A stretch of DNA of 64,000 nt, from NCBI GenBank assembly GCA_973895155.1, contig OZ316891.1:21018001-21082000 (forward strand). Direction: 5' to 3'. The position numbers and the translations under genes were made by a program. The notes under the pieces were generated by a model. It had not been told where the DNA came from. It did not search any database and saw only the letters and a program-made list of their open reading frames with translations. Below, piece after piece: positions 47,135 to 59,240 of this stretch (position 1 is the first letter of the stretch; every line of letters starts with the position of its first letter). The DNA is from Marsupella aquatica (Eukaryota; Marchantiophyta).

Positions 47135-47949
47135 TTACAAAACTTTAGGGTCTTTTAAATCAAACTAGGGGCCAGGGTCTCACAATATGGATATGGATTG
47201 ATCCATCCTAACTATTTGTACATCCTAACCGTTTACTGTAGTTCTGTTTCATTATATAGTGTGTACTGTAGTTCTGTTACTTTATATAGTGTGTACTGTA
47301 GGTCTTTTACATTTATATAGTATTACATCAACGATGCCATTGGGGTTCTAGCCCAAGTTCTGTTTGATATAGCATACTCATCCTGGAACATGAAAAGTTA
47401 TTTTGTCCTCTAGCAAAAAGTTTAAGTTTTTTAGTGAAATACAGGTGATCTATTTTTTTGTGGCAAATATAAATAGGACGTTGATTAGGAAGAGTGACAT
47501 TGAAAAGTTGTGCACATAAGGTACAAGAATAAAAGTACACATGTAAAGAAAAGTAATAATGAACAGGAAAAAATTAAGTCTATGGTATTGGGTTCTGCAT
47601 ATACTATACACCAGTAAAGATACTTATGTATTTATCTTAGGTAATGACACTCAAATGAATTAAAACCATAAATTTAGGACACAAAACCATGAGTAGAACT
47701 TAAAGACATGAGGAGTGCACTTTATTAGATCATTTCTTCTTCACTAAGGGCTAGAACTTCCGTGAGCTTTGTTAAAGGGTGGATGATCAAAAGTATAGCA
47801 AAGATTGAAAAATTTAGAGGGGTGCCAGATTAAATTCAAAATCTAAAGTATACAAGGGATGCACCTTGGTTAGACACATTGAATTAAAATACACAAGAAA
47901 AGAAGTTTGAATAAGACAAAATACTGGAAGATGGATTCTCCATATAGCA
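47135..47949. other. AT-rich intergenic region
   Basis: Three diverged copies of a 34-36-bp unit (TACTGTAGTTCTGTT(A/T)C plus TTATATAGTGTG) lie near 47235-47325. A stray unit resembling the 48-bp minisatellite occurs near 47366. No gene. Confidence 0.45.
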
Positions 47950-48093
47950 GTTCCATATAGCATCCTCATCCTGGACAATCTTAGATGTATCTTGAAAGTT
48001 CCATATAGCATACTCATCCTGGACAATCTTAGATGTATCTTGAAAGTTCCATATAGCATACTCATCCTGGACAATCTTAGATGTATCTTGAAA
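47950..48093. repeat. three 48-bp tandem repeats
   Basis: Units beginning GTTCCATATAGCAT start at 47950, 47998 and 48046 and are almost identical. Confidence 0.95.
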
Positions 48094-49869
48094 GTGTTAT
48101 CTGTTTATATATCCTCATTTATATTTGTCCTCCAATTTATCTGTGTTTGCCTCCCTAGAAATTAGGTAGGGGTTGAAATTGGAGAGATCTTCATCAACAA
48201 GAATGATCCAGCAGTCAATGTCTTGCCAGGTTTCATGATTGGACAGTGGTCATCACAGTAAAAAGGGCGATTGGCCAACAAAGAGAAAAAGGCCGCCCAC
48301 AAACCCAAAAACACCAAGGGTGCTATGGTCTCAATGGAAGTAAGCCCAAATACAAAGTGTGAGCTGTCGGTGAAGCCACAGAGATTAGAGCAAAGAACCA
48401 GTACCTAATAGGGAGGCAAAAGTCTCTCGAATAGAAACATCAAAAGTATGTAGGTGTAGGCAAAGATCCTCGGTAGGGACATGCGTCCTAGCAAGATAAG
48501 ATGCACTAGGGTGGAGGCATCTGAACAACATCCCAAATGGTGTTTGACTATCTGCCAACTTAGGGAGCAAAGGAGCTGGGGCTAAAGCAATCTGTAAAGT
48601 CCGGAAAAGACCTCTCCAATGGCAATGGGCCGAACTCTCGGGGATGACTTAGCCATGGCTAGTAAACGCGATGCGCTCAATATACGAGAGACCGGGGAGG
48701 CAAGCAACCTGCTGCAATACACTGGCAAAATGAAAAAAGAAAATTCAAAAACCTGATGGAGGGTCTTTAGGGGGGAATAAGTCAGAAACATGTTGGCATG
48801 GTGGGGGAAAGGGTCTGGAAAGCACAACAATATACTCCGTGCAACTTGGGCTACACGACAAGCTGGGCAAAGGCGCCTATGCTCAGGAGGAGTGGATGAC
48901 AAGTTGGGTCAGACAAAGCACATGCAACAAAGAAGCGGGCTTGGAGAAAGTACTCTTCTTGAAGCTTGCTCCCAATCTCTTCTCAAAAAATGGTATATAC
49001 ATGAGGTAGTCTCATAGTGACCCACATGACCACCATGACTAGAGAGGGTAAGAGTCCACTGTGGAAAAAGCACGAGCAAAGACCAATAGGAGACCTCCAA
49101 AGGATGCGCCATGAGTTGCATGATCTACATGAGGAACCAATGGATGCAACGCGTTAGGGATGTGGTTATAAAGATGAGATCTAATGTACCCAGGGTGGTA
49201 GGTTGCAATGGGGTCCATTGTGCAAACCCAACGCCAAGCCTGCTCAGATGCCTCCAAAGCTTGACAAATTTAGTACTAGGAAAATCGAGGCCCTCTTTTC
49301 GGTTGACATGGAAATTTCAGAACCTTTTATCAAATCCTTCATTGCTAGGGACCAATAAGAATGCACAACTCTACTCAGAGGACAAGTGTGCCATAAACCG
49401 CATGGATTTCTCACTAGAGGATAACACCACAAAGAACAACATTGAGAGCCAAGTAGGCTCAACATGCAAACTGATGTGCTACTAGATCCAAATCCACATT
49501 TGAGATCTTTTGGATTTGGATATTTTGTTTGCATGTTGAACATTGATGTATATATGAATAAAATTGGGGAGCAATTCATAGTGTTGAACTTGAGACCTTT
49601 AGGTTAAACAAACTCCATCCTGCCAACTGGACCAGCTTCATTTGACCAACAACAGACTGGGTAAAGTAGTGTCCCACATGCAATTAATTGTGAATGGACC
49701 CCAAAAGGATATCAACGATGCCAAGGATAAGTAACTCATAAATTCTAAGTATCTATTATATATATTCTCCTTAAATCACAAGTTCCCATATTAAGAACTC
49801 TGGGTAGCCTCTGCTAGACAGTCCATCATTTCCCATAGAGTAGAGTAAAATAGTGTATACAAAATATTA
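48094..49869. other. intergenic, nothing recognised
   Basis: Several overlapping ORFs of 60-124 codons on both strands show no domain. The region may be an old transposon, but I cannot name it. Confidence 0.4.
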
Positions 49870-50460
49870 ACTCCTATAATACAAGGTTGCACGCTTTTTT
49901 GCCGCAGTTGTTGTTTAAAATAAGAGGGCCGTTTTGGGTGAGAACATTACAAACCGGGAAAAGCGGAACCAAATGTTGCTGGTTTGTTAAGACCCAAAAA
50001 AAATGGAATTGAAATGATGACACGAGGGATGTAGTGCCGTTTCCTTTAGCGGTCTCCTTTGGCTGCCGCGCGGCCAGACTTTGGCCTGACTTGGACCACC
50101 CACTGAGTCCCCGGCCTGACAACAACGGCATGACTCCCCTCCCCAGCCTTTCGACGATGGCGGCGCAACCCCTCCGTGAGTACTTGCAAGGAGTATGTTG
50201 CCCAAGGAGGGGAGTTGCCTGGATGGAGGGGAGTAGTTGCAAAGGGGAGTAGTTGCAGAGGGAAGTAGTCGTGGAGGGGAGGGAGCATTGGAGAGGGGAG
50301 GGGACGGAGTACGTTGCAAGGAGCGGCCTCGCTACCCCTCCGCGATGCTCCCTCCCCTCCCCTCCGTCCAGGCATATGACTGACGCTTCGCTGCCCTGCC
50401 CTTGACATGCAACTCGCTGCTATTGTGGCCCGAGACACTGCCCCTCGCCACCCCTCTCGT
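49870..50460. other. GC-rich block with opposing ORFs
   Basis: Rich in GGGGAGTAGTTGCA-like and GAGGGGAG words on the plus strand near 50220-50300, which makes long, Pro/Arg-rich minus-strand ORFs. No domain is recognisable in any frame, so no CDS is called. Confidence 0.45.
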
Positions 50461-50466
50461 ATAGGG

Positions 50467-50609
50467 TAATGCAGGTCTGGGCACAGGGTTACTAGGCTGT
50501 AACCCTGTGTCCGGAATATGAAAAGAAACTGACCGGCGGCAGCCGGGAAGCTTCTTTGAATATTCCGGGAGCAGGTTACAGCCTATAACCCCAGCCCTGC
50601 CCTGCATTA
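50467..50609. repeat. 143-bp near-complete hairpin (foldback/MITE or miRNA-precursor-like)
   Basis: The ends are TAATGCAGG and CCTGCATTA. The left half pairs with the right half along almost its whole length, through AGGCTGTAACC and CCGGAATAT, and on through AAAGAA and CCGGC to a 3-nt loop near 50539. Mismatches are scattered. It may be a foldback transposon or a hairpin RNA source. No coding content. Confidence 0.8.
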
Positions 50610-50636
50610 TTTAGCGTACGTAACTCTTGCCCGGAA

Positions 50637-50721
50637 AGAGGTTACCGGCTCAACTTTTCAGGACACCAGATTATGACTATAACAGGCCCCTGTAGAAATG
50701 GTTACACACCGGTAACCTCTT
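50637..50721. repeat. inverted repeat, 13-bp arms
   Basis: AAGAGGTTACCGG at 50637-50649 pairs with CCGGTAACCTCTT at 50709-50721. It shares a GGTTAC word with the neighbouring 143-bp hairpin, so the two may be related. Confidence 0.65.
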
Positions 50722-51043
50722 CTCCTGACAGGATTTACGTTGCCGTCGTGGCTGCCCTTGCTGCCCAACTCACCGTGGCGATCCCCTCCTCCCTCCTGCC
50801 GTCGCGACCCCCTCCTTGCTGACTCGCTGTGGTGACCGGACTTGACTCTTGCTATGGCAAACTCAACTGAACGACTCGCCTCAAACTCGGCCCAGGCAGG
50901 CATCATTCTGAACTTGGGGTCTCGGGGTGTCCGTCAGTGGGAGGCCAGGGGTATTGAATCCAGGCACACTTGTCGTGCGCATACACATCGCTACACAACA
51001 TACATCGCTTGTCACACACATCCAAACATATCCACAATCTTGC
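50722..51043. other. intergenic, nothing recognised
   Basis: GC-rich to mixed DNA ending in a 12-13-base G run near 51044-51056. No gene supported. Confidence 0.4.
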
Positions 51044-51073
51044 GGGGGGGGGGGGTCACTATATGGAGGGCCA

Positions 51074-51345
51074 TACATCACGTGCGACGTTTTAGGGTTT
51101 GACCCCCCTAACTTTTCAGTGAAAAATATTTTTTTGCAAAGCCCTTTCTTTCTTTAAATTTTGTCATTTTTTATTAAAAAACCCCTAAAATCTTTACAGA
51201 AAGTATTTTTTGTAATTAAATAGGCCTATGTGTTCTTTAAAGTCGACCAATCAATAAAATATGCCCTATGTGTTCTTCCACCAAACTTTGGAAGTCTTCC
51301 ACCACACCCATTTAAATGGGCCTATACTTCGTCGCACGTGATGTA
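51074..51345. mobile_element. MITE-like element with 16-bp perfect inverted ends
   Basis: TACATCACGTGCGACG at 51074-51089 is repeated inverted at 51330-51345. The 240-bp interior is AT-rich and non-coding. It could also be the core of a slightly larger element, since a G-run lies outside the left arm and a C-run outside the right arm. No target-site duplication was resolved. Confidence 0.6.
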
Positions 51346-54300
51346 CCCCCCCAAGTCCACAATGCAGCATCACAAACACAAGAGAATGGAATACAAGTGA
51401 AACTCATGTCCACACATGTCCAAAACCCACAATAATCTCAATACAATTGGCACAACGATCCCGGTCAACAATACCCCATCGATCCCGCACCGATCCGATC
51501 ACACATGTATGTTGAGCCAATGCACCTTGCACTCAAGGAATCCACGCTACATAGAGAGAGCTCTTAGCCACCATAGCCACCACACAAGCTCCCCTCTCCA
51601 AGGCTCAACATTGAAAGATAACGTTTCAATGCCTCACAAGAGAGAACTACCCTCTCACACAAACCTAATGGAACCCTATCGGCTCCAATAGCACACATAC
51701 AAAACGTACATACTCAACTAGCACTCTATACTACAACAACATCTAGAATGGTGTGACACACTGAAGTTGGACAGCCCTCCCTGGAAAAGTGGGCCAAGCT
51801 GTGCCGCTGCCCCAATGGTCTCAGCATTCGGGTGGCTAGAGCCAAGTAAGCGACCGTGGCGACTTCATGTTAAAAAGCTTAACGTAACCAAAAAAATGGG
51901 GTTACCAATGGGGTTTGGTTAAAAGTGTTACTTCCAAATAGTGAAGATGGAGAAGCAAAGTTGAACGGGGGGTTGGTGGATGTAATTGCTGATAGCACTG
52001 GTTACTATTCAGCGCCTGGCTGTCCGTATTGGGACCCTCCTTTAACCCTCTTCCCCTCCTGGTCTGGTCCCTGTCTGATCCTTGGGTAACTATAGTCCCT
52101 TGTGAATCACATGCTCCACAGTAGTTTGTGTATCCTCGCTTGCATGGGTCTACTTTGGGTTCCAAGGCATAAAAAAAACCCACCTGAAACATCATGGGTC
52201 TGCTTTGTCTTTCAAGGCAAAAATAAGAAACCACCAGAAACATCACACATAGGAGAGTCAATTGGAACTTCGTTGCGTGGGTCTCCTTTCTGTTCCAAGG
52301 CAAACAAGAAAACCACCAGAAACATCAGGCCGGAGAGTCAATTGGAAGTGATGCTCAGCACAGCCCATGCACTCGAAGGTTCCAGGCCTTCAGCAATCCA
52401 GCCAGCAACTTCACATGCGCCCCCTGAAAGAATTCATGACAACTGCCGGCGGCTCGCAAACTGGGTCCTCCATGAGGACTATGACAGAATGATTCCCTAC
52501 CACTGTGGGTCCGATGATCTGATCCTTTCTTGCTGTGACTATTATTCATTTGGTTCTTGGTTTCCAGCACACCAAGCTCCAGCAGTACTTTCAATCCTTT
52601 TCTTACCTGAGCCATGTCTGATGTCTTGTGGCGTAGGCCCGCACATGATGGGCTTTTGTGGGACCGCACAATCATGTTCTGGATCAGATCGTGGGTGGCC
52701 AGATCGACTGACTGTGGCCGTCATTGCATATTTTATATCCAACTGAAGGTGGAATCGGGCCACATGCTGAGAATTGGTCGGCGGGTGATTATCAAGGCTG
52801 TGAGGTTCAGTCTCGAGAACATTCGGATGAATTGTTTTGAAGTGTTTGAAGAGCCGGCAAGCGTTCTTTTTCTGCCTGAAGCACGTAGATCAAGGCTCCG
52901 GGTCGACGATTGTCCTCAAAGCCTTCCACTTGCGAATCCATCATTTTGGAGGCTTGCTTTCAATCTTTTTTGTTTCCTCGAGGTTGTGAAGAGGCTACAT
53001 TCTAAATCATCTTTGATTAAAGTATGCAGCACCGAAATCTGGCCTAGGTACGTTTCACGCACGTTTATAGATCGCCGTACTACGGACGAGCAACGAAAAG
53101 TTCCAGCAACAGACTGTGATCACAAGGCAAAATGGTCCTGCTGTCCCTCACCCAGGTAGGGAATCTCTTCTTGGGGTCCCAGCGACTGCAGGCAACGACA
53201 CTGCGCAGCCTTTCGATACATAGCCCTTGGGCATTGACATCCAGCGCATGCCGAATCTAAGTCCAGATACTCAAGAAATCAATGTATACGCTACCATTCA
53301 AACCGATTCCAGGATGTAAGGGCCATAGCCGCCAAACTTTTCGCTCGATCAGCGCCGCTAACTTTGCAAATTCAGGCAGGTTGCTCGACCTCACGAAATC
53401 ATGTTCACAATGAAAGCATGGCCGTTTGACACTGTTTGTCCAACGGCCATGCTTTCAATGTACATTCAACCAACTGGATTTCAAGTTTATCTTGGCGAGC
53501 TCTACTATCTGCACCATTTCACTTCGATGCTTTGCGGGAGCGAGGCTCACTCAGCCATACAAGCATTGGTAGGTATATCACAAAAGGTGGTCAGTACGTC
53601 AACCGAAGGCATAAGGGAAACCAAACAAAACACTAGTGATCCAGTTAACCATATCAATTGATCATTATGCCAAGCTGTTAAAAACGATACGCGTTCTCGA
53701 TCAGGAACATCCAAAATTTAAAACCTCCTTTGGCAACGGCAGATGTGCCGGCATTAATAAGACATTGCGGTCAGTCTTCGAATGGCAAATTTATTAAAAC
53801 GTTCGCAGTACCTTCTAAGTAAGTAAGCGTCGGAGCAGCCATAATCATAAACCAGTGCCTAACGAAATACTTGTACATGGATCCATTGATACAGAGGACT
53901 ACATTTTCGTGCTCTTAACAGATGATCGATCGTAGTCCGAGTCGTAGTCGCGAATGAAGCAAGTGAAAGCAGCCGGGACACACGATTTCACAACTGTAGC
54001 ACGAAATTTGTTCAGCAATCCGGTCCAGTTCCAGTCTGAAGGCTCAGCTCAACCCACGCAAGAATGATGAACTGAACCATGGTTTGTATCCCCGTGAACT
54101 TCTATCGTAATGTGGAATTGATTGTAACTCTCACCGTGTTCTCAAAGGTTCAAGCCCGTGTGCAGAAGACAGCTTTGGTGAAGCAGCGAGGCCGAGAAGA
54201 AGTTCTACCGTTTCCTCAGAACTGAAGCGCTCTGAATGCATCAGCACAAGCGGGAGCACAAGTTGCAGCCATTATGCCAAAAATTTGAAGCCGGAGTGTT

Positions 54301-54688
54301 CAACCTAGCTTCCAGCGTTGGATGGCTGTTGGTCAATCTTATGAACCTCTATCTGCAATCCGCAAACCCGTATAATTTCCTGATGAGTAGATCCCCAATA
54401 TCAACCCTGTTGATTACGTATCTTGGGGAACATGATCCTTGCTCTAGTCCTTTTGCGTTGGCCTAACAAGTACAGATTCACACCCTCCAAACCCGCTTCT
54501 AGTGTCCTTCGAGCTGACAGTGCACATACGTTTGGCCCGCTCCAATTGCCCATACTTGCCAGCATCCTGAATCTCCATTTCTATATTGGAGGACTGTTCA
54601 ATCCCTATCCAACTGCTCGAGTCGAAGAATCGCAATGATCAGGTCCAACTTGCAGTAACAGCCCTGACAGGAGTCACAAATTTAGGCG
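51346..54688. other. intergenic region with repeats
   Basis: No gene is supported. It contains an imperfect repeat (TGGGTCT.CTTT...TTCCAAGGCA, about 52144-52348, three copies) and a perfect 16-bp-stem hairpin at 53411-53457. ORFs of up to 214 codons (52102-52746, 52614-53159) have no domain and lack coherent composition. Confidence 0.4.
53411..53457. repeat. hairpin, 16-bp perfect stem
   Basis: TGAAAGCATGGCCGTT at 53411-53426 pairs perfectly with AACGGCCATGCTTTCA at 53442-53457 around a 15-nt loop. Confidence 0.85.
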
Positions 54689-55192
54689 CTAGTGTTCAGA
54701 AGGCTCGAGCTGTTCCTCGAGTGTTTTCTCTTTTGCAAGGTCTAGGGAGGGAGATTGATCACTTTGGTTGGACTCAAAGTCCGACGAGTCAGACAACGAG
54801 GCCGACGCACCACTCGAAGTGCTTGAGGTCTCCGTCTGCAATTGCTCTAAGGCCACCTCCGTCGACGGGGGCTGCGGAGTTGGAGTCCGATCCGAAAAAC
54901 TGGCCATCCGGTCCGATGAGGCCGACGGAAAGCTCGCCACGGTCGAACCTTGAGGCAGCTGAGGATGGATTCGACTTATCATTGACTTGCTCACTCCATA
55001 GTACCGCTTCGAATGTCTCCGACCCTGCCCATCTTCTTGCAAATCATCCCTGGAATCTTTAACCCCTTCGATTCTGTAGATGTCGTAACTAAGCTGCCTA
55101 ATGAGACTGATATGACCCCGTTCGTCATTGCCCACAGCCTGCTCTTCCTGCCTCGTCCGAAATGGCATCGGAACACTGCAAACGCTCCCCAT
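54689..55192 (-). CDS. possible small N-myristoylated, Ser/Asp-rich protein
   Basis: Minus-strand ORF of 167 residues starting with ATG at 55192 (complement) in a GCGATGGGG context. The N-terminus MGSVCS fits the N-myristoylation consensus (Gly2, Ser6) with a potentially palmitoylated Cys5, a pattern common in plant plasma-membrane-anchored proteins. A charged middle (about residues 40-75) is followed by a Ser/Asp/Glu-rich, probably disordered tail. No domain is recognised. A 158-codon plus-strand ORF overlaps it but lacks comparable features. It may be a truncated or decayed gene. Confidence 0.45.
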   Translation of the reverse strand: MGSVCSVPMPFRTRQEEQAVGNDERGHISLIRQLSYDIYRIEGVKDSRDDLQEDGQGRRHSKRYYGVSKSMISRIHPQLPQGSTVASFPSASSDRMASFSDRTPTPQPPSTEVALEQLQTETSSTSSGASASLSDSSDFESNQSDQSPSLDLAKEKTLEEQLEPSEH

Positions 55193-56290
55193 CGCTAATT
55201 CCAATTCCAATCCCAGATGTGAATGTCCTCGTTTCTTCTCTAAGCCAACCGACTTCACCTAATAGACTCCGGGCATCGATAAGTGGCTATATAGCATCTG
55301 AAAAGCACGAGATATTAATTATGACAGATCCGCGACACATTGACTTTGACAACCACTCATTACAACCAATGTGACATGAACTGAGGCAGTCAGTCAGAAA
55401 CTAGTGGCCTCAAAAATGACCTCGTACCATGTGCCTCATGATCGAAGGATCGTCTTTAGCGCCGAACGAAGAGAGCCACTTTTAGTACGAGATAATTGCA
55501 TCGTTTGCAGCTGGAAAGCAAAGATTGCCTAACCTTCTGAAGGCCAGCGAATCTGCTGATCGGCTAATCGGCTAATTCAACTTGCACATCACCGCGGCCC
55601 TCAGCTACTCAATTCTGTAGCCATGGAATCTGGTTTCTTTATGTGCGTCACGCATTCAGGGCCAAGAACGATCTCACGCCTCGATCCTTGCCTGGCCGGG
55701 CCGGACGATGCTAGCAGCAAGCACTACGGATGGCAAGTGTTGGTACACCGTGACCGAGTTCTCGTGCGTCGACCGTCCTTCGAGTTCAATGATCGACCCA
55801 CTTTTAGCAAGAGACTGAGGGGTTCAGAATCTGTCCCGCCTCCAGTACTCCTAGGTCTGTTATTAGTCCAGTCAGTCGCAAGTGATGTGTCTCGTCACGG
55901 GAGAGCGGGGATCGGACGGAATGCAACCATGCTCTTGGTGGTGGAGCACATACGGTACTAATTAGCTCGATCACGCGGACTGGCCTCCATCATTCTCCAT
56001 AGCTGTTGCTTCAAGTGAGCTTCAAACATCGAAAATCTGGTGTGCGGATGCATCTGAGTGTCAATTTCAGCGGAATTTCTAGGACAGAAGGGAATGAGCA
56101 CCTCAAACGATTGACACGAGCTTTGCTGTCTGCTAGATTGCTGCTGGCGAAATCCATTTACTGTTGTGACTCTCAGCAAGAGTGGACAGAATGTGAAACA
56201 AACATGTGGATACAAACAGCGAGCTCCAGAGTGCACAAGACCCCAGGCATCAGAGCTCTATCAGAATGTAACGACCATGTCCAATTGCAA
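55193..56290. other. intergenic, weak ORF only
   Basis: The 112-codon ORF at 55623-55961 has an ATG in a good context (TAGCCATGGAAT) but no recognisable motif. It is not called as a gene. Nothing else is seen. Confidence 0.4.
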
Positions 56291-56735
56291 GTAGAGGTCA
56301 GGTGAGATTGGCTTTTCAAGAGGTAGAGGGCGCTTGTGACTTTTTCTCACCAAAGCAAATTGGAGACTCAGTTTGTTCTATCTAAAGATAGACACCTGAC
56401 CAAAAGCCTTTTGGAATTAAACTTTCCCAGAGTCAATGAGTAAGACCCAAAAGTGTGTGGAGCGGTCTTTTTTAATAGATGATAAATTCTCCTTGTGAAT
56501 TTCTTGTAAGGCCCTTGTGACTGGGCCTTGTGGGCCGTCATCAATCAAGCTCTAAATAAGGGATCCAGCCAAAATTCATCCATAGGCTGTTTACAGAGCT
56601 TGTAGAGGTCAGGTGAGTGACTTTTCAAGTGGTAGGGAAACTTGTGACTTTTTCGCACCAAAGCAAATTGGAGAGTCATTTTGTTGTAAAGAGAGTCTCT
56701 AAACCAGAAGTGTTTTGAAACGAAACTTGGATAAA
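56291..56735. repeat. diverged direct duplication, about 140 bp, offset 307
   Basis: GTAGAGGTCAGGTGAG begins both copies, near 56292 and 56599. The similarity runs through GTGACTTTTTC.CACCAAAGCA and AATTGGAGA with scattered changes. Confidence 0.75.
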
Positions 56736-59240
56736 TCGTTATTCCGAGAATGAATGAGGGAACAAGAATTTACCAGGCTGCCCTTGACCAAAGAGGGTTT
56801 GGTCACAATAGGCTGAACTTAAAAATAAAATATTGGATTTATTTCACTTGTGTCACCAATGGGAGTGTTTTGTTGGTAATGGATGCAAATGAGGCTCAAT
56901 TTAGAGTTTAGCCAATAAGAAAAATGAGGGGACAAGAAAGTACTATTATATATTTTTCGGTGTTTTCACACCGGCACTTCATCCACTCATAGGGTTGCTT
57001 GAACAATTTTCCCCAAATGGTAATAAAAAGCATTTAGGAATTTGCACCTAGATAAATGAGCTCAAACATATTCTTTAAGACTCCCTAAAAGTGTGAGTAT
57101 CCCCAAAAAAAGAAAGTAAATAATTTGTCTTGTAGTGGTTACCCCTGAAAAAGATTCTCTTTTGAGAAAATTAATTAATCATTCCTTTCAAGAGAATGAA
57201 TTTTTTCGTGATCACTTTAAAGCAAGCAAAAATTAGGTTTGGGTGACTTTGTACTGTCTTGTGCCTCAATGTTTAGTCCTTTGCAAAGTGTATTCTCTTC
57301 AGTGCTTATTCCTTTACAAAGCGTTCGCTTCACTACTATCCCCACTTGTAATTTTTCTGTTAGACAGCTGTTTAGCTTCTAAACTACTTTGCATCCCTTT
57401 CCGAAAAATGGTGAGCCTCTCATGTTAGAGACAAATAAGTCACTCAAAATCATAAACTTAGGAAATAGAACTTTGAACTGTAGTTAAGAGATGAGGGGTT
57501 TGCATTTTCTGAAGTGTTGGTTTTTCACACCCCCTGGGATTCAGTCAAGCATTTGGAAGGAGATAGCTTAGGGTCTAGGTTTCCATAGCATATGAAAATT
57601 TAATTTAATATAACTTCAATGTAAGAAGAAGAACAACATATGTTAACAACAGATGGGCAAGATTGAAAAATAAATATAGATCTAAAGAGGGGGATCTAAA
57701 AACGAAAATTATAGCCTCTGGTTGGTTTTTTCCCCGGCCTTTTATAAACACCCTTTTATTTAATAATAAAAATATAATAATAATAAAAATAATAAATTGC
57801 AAACATCAAGAGGGGGGTAAAAAAGAAAATTATAAACATAAAGAGGGGTAAAATAAATTACATAGTTCAAAAATTCAAAGGATGCACCTTGCGTAAATTA
57901 AATTGAAATAAAAATACATATCAAAAATCTTAATAAGACAAAGTAACTTGAGTAGTCTCCCAAAGAAATAATACCTATATGTGGTGCCATTAGAGTGTAT
58001 GCCAATACATAGAATTATATCCCAAGGCATGTATCCATGAGGAGGAGGGAAGCCGAGATGAAGGAAAGGCACAGGCCCGAGACTGCCAGGAGGGGAAAAT
58101 ATCCTGAGGAGAAAGGAGGAAAGGCACAGGCCAAAATAACCCCTCACTAGCGTGGCCCGTCGATTTACTGATTTAATTCTGCGTGACACTTGTCTGCATT
58201 AGAGCTGAGACTCCTGTCAACCATAAGTTTTTGAATCATGATTTGCCAGGTTTTCACTTTTCACTGAGTGACCCGTCCTCTCTTTGGGGGCCATGGCCTA
58301 GACGGCCCTTCGGTACCATGGAGGAAACCATCAAGCACCGTTTTGCTAAAGTAGGCAATTAAATTATCCACACATTAAATAGTAGTTCACATTGCAGCTG
58401 GTTTTGTGATTGATACTAATTATGGTTGCCTTGGTAAGTTTGGCAACTGTTTCAAATGTCAAACATTGACTTGTCCATTTTTGAAAAAAAATTCTTTAGA
58501 TTTGGAGGTCCATCTAGGCTTCAGTTTCTAGACAACAACCTCTAAAATAACATGGAGGTCCACGGATTAATTTACTTAGGGGGTCTCCATGACAATGTCT
58601 CTTATAAACACTAGCCCAAAACCCACCTTTCGATATCAACAATTGGTGAGAATAAAAACAAGCTAGTTCACAACTAGGGATGGTAAGTTTATGCCCCTGC
58701 CTGGCTAGAGTCAACTGCCTAGAGGGTTCATTCTAGACCATAGCCCTCTTCTCTTCCTGACTCTAAGTTAGATTCATGATTGTATTAAAAAGTGCTATGG
58801 CTTTGTGATGTAAAGCACCTTTCAGGGGATTTTCCAAGTTCTTGAGTCAATCTATACACACTATTATATCCAATCCAGCCATTTAGTTTGTTTACGGCTT
58901 GCCATCTGGGCGGGAAGAAATCCTGGAGGTTAATTTAGAATTTTTTTGGGTCACAATTCAATTGGCCAAAACCACCTCTCAGAGAGCACTATGCCTTGCT
59001 GTCCGTGGCCCACCCTCACTAATCTGCAATGGGCTCAAAGCTCTTGAACAGTGTGAATGGGGAATTAATGTTACTAACAATGACAGAGGAATAAGGCTGG
59101 GTAGGGTTTCACTTTAGTAATTAAGACTCTGACTAAAGCTTTGTGTTAACCCAGAGGTTTCACTCTAGACTCTAACTCTAGCTTTGTGTTCGCCTCTTTT
59201 ATAAGTAAGATTAGTATGCCAACCCCGGTTTGATGTGACG
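56736..59240. other. AT-rich intergenic region
   Basis: No gene supported. An (ATAATA)n-rich patch lies near 57760-57800. Short ORFs show no domain. Confidence 0.45.

Noticed and set aside
50046-50438. 130-codon minus-strand ORF in the GC-rich block
   Set aside because: Competing open frames on both strands and Pro/Arg-rich composition point to a compositional artefact.
52102-53159. Two overlapping plus-strand ORFs of 214 and 181 codons
   Set aside because: Different frames, no domain, repeat-derived N-terminal part, no splice-consistent model.
55623-55961. 112-codon ORF with good start context
   Set aside because: No motif and no coherent composition. Left uncalled for lack of support.
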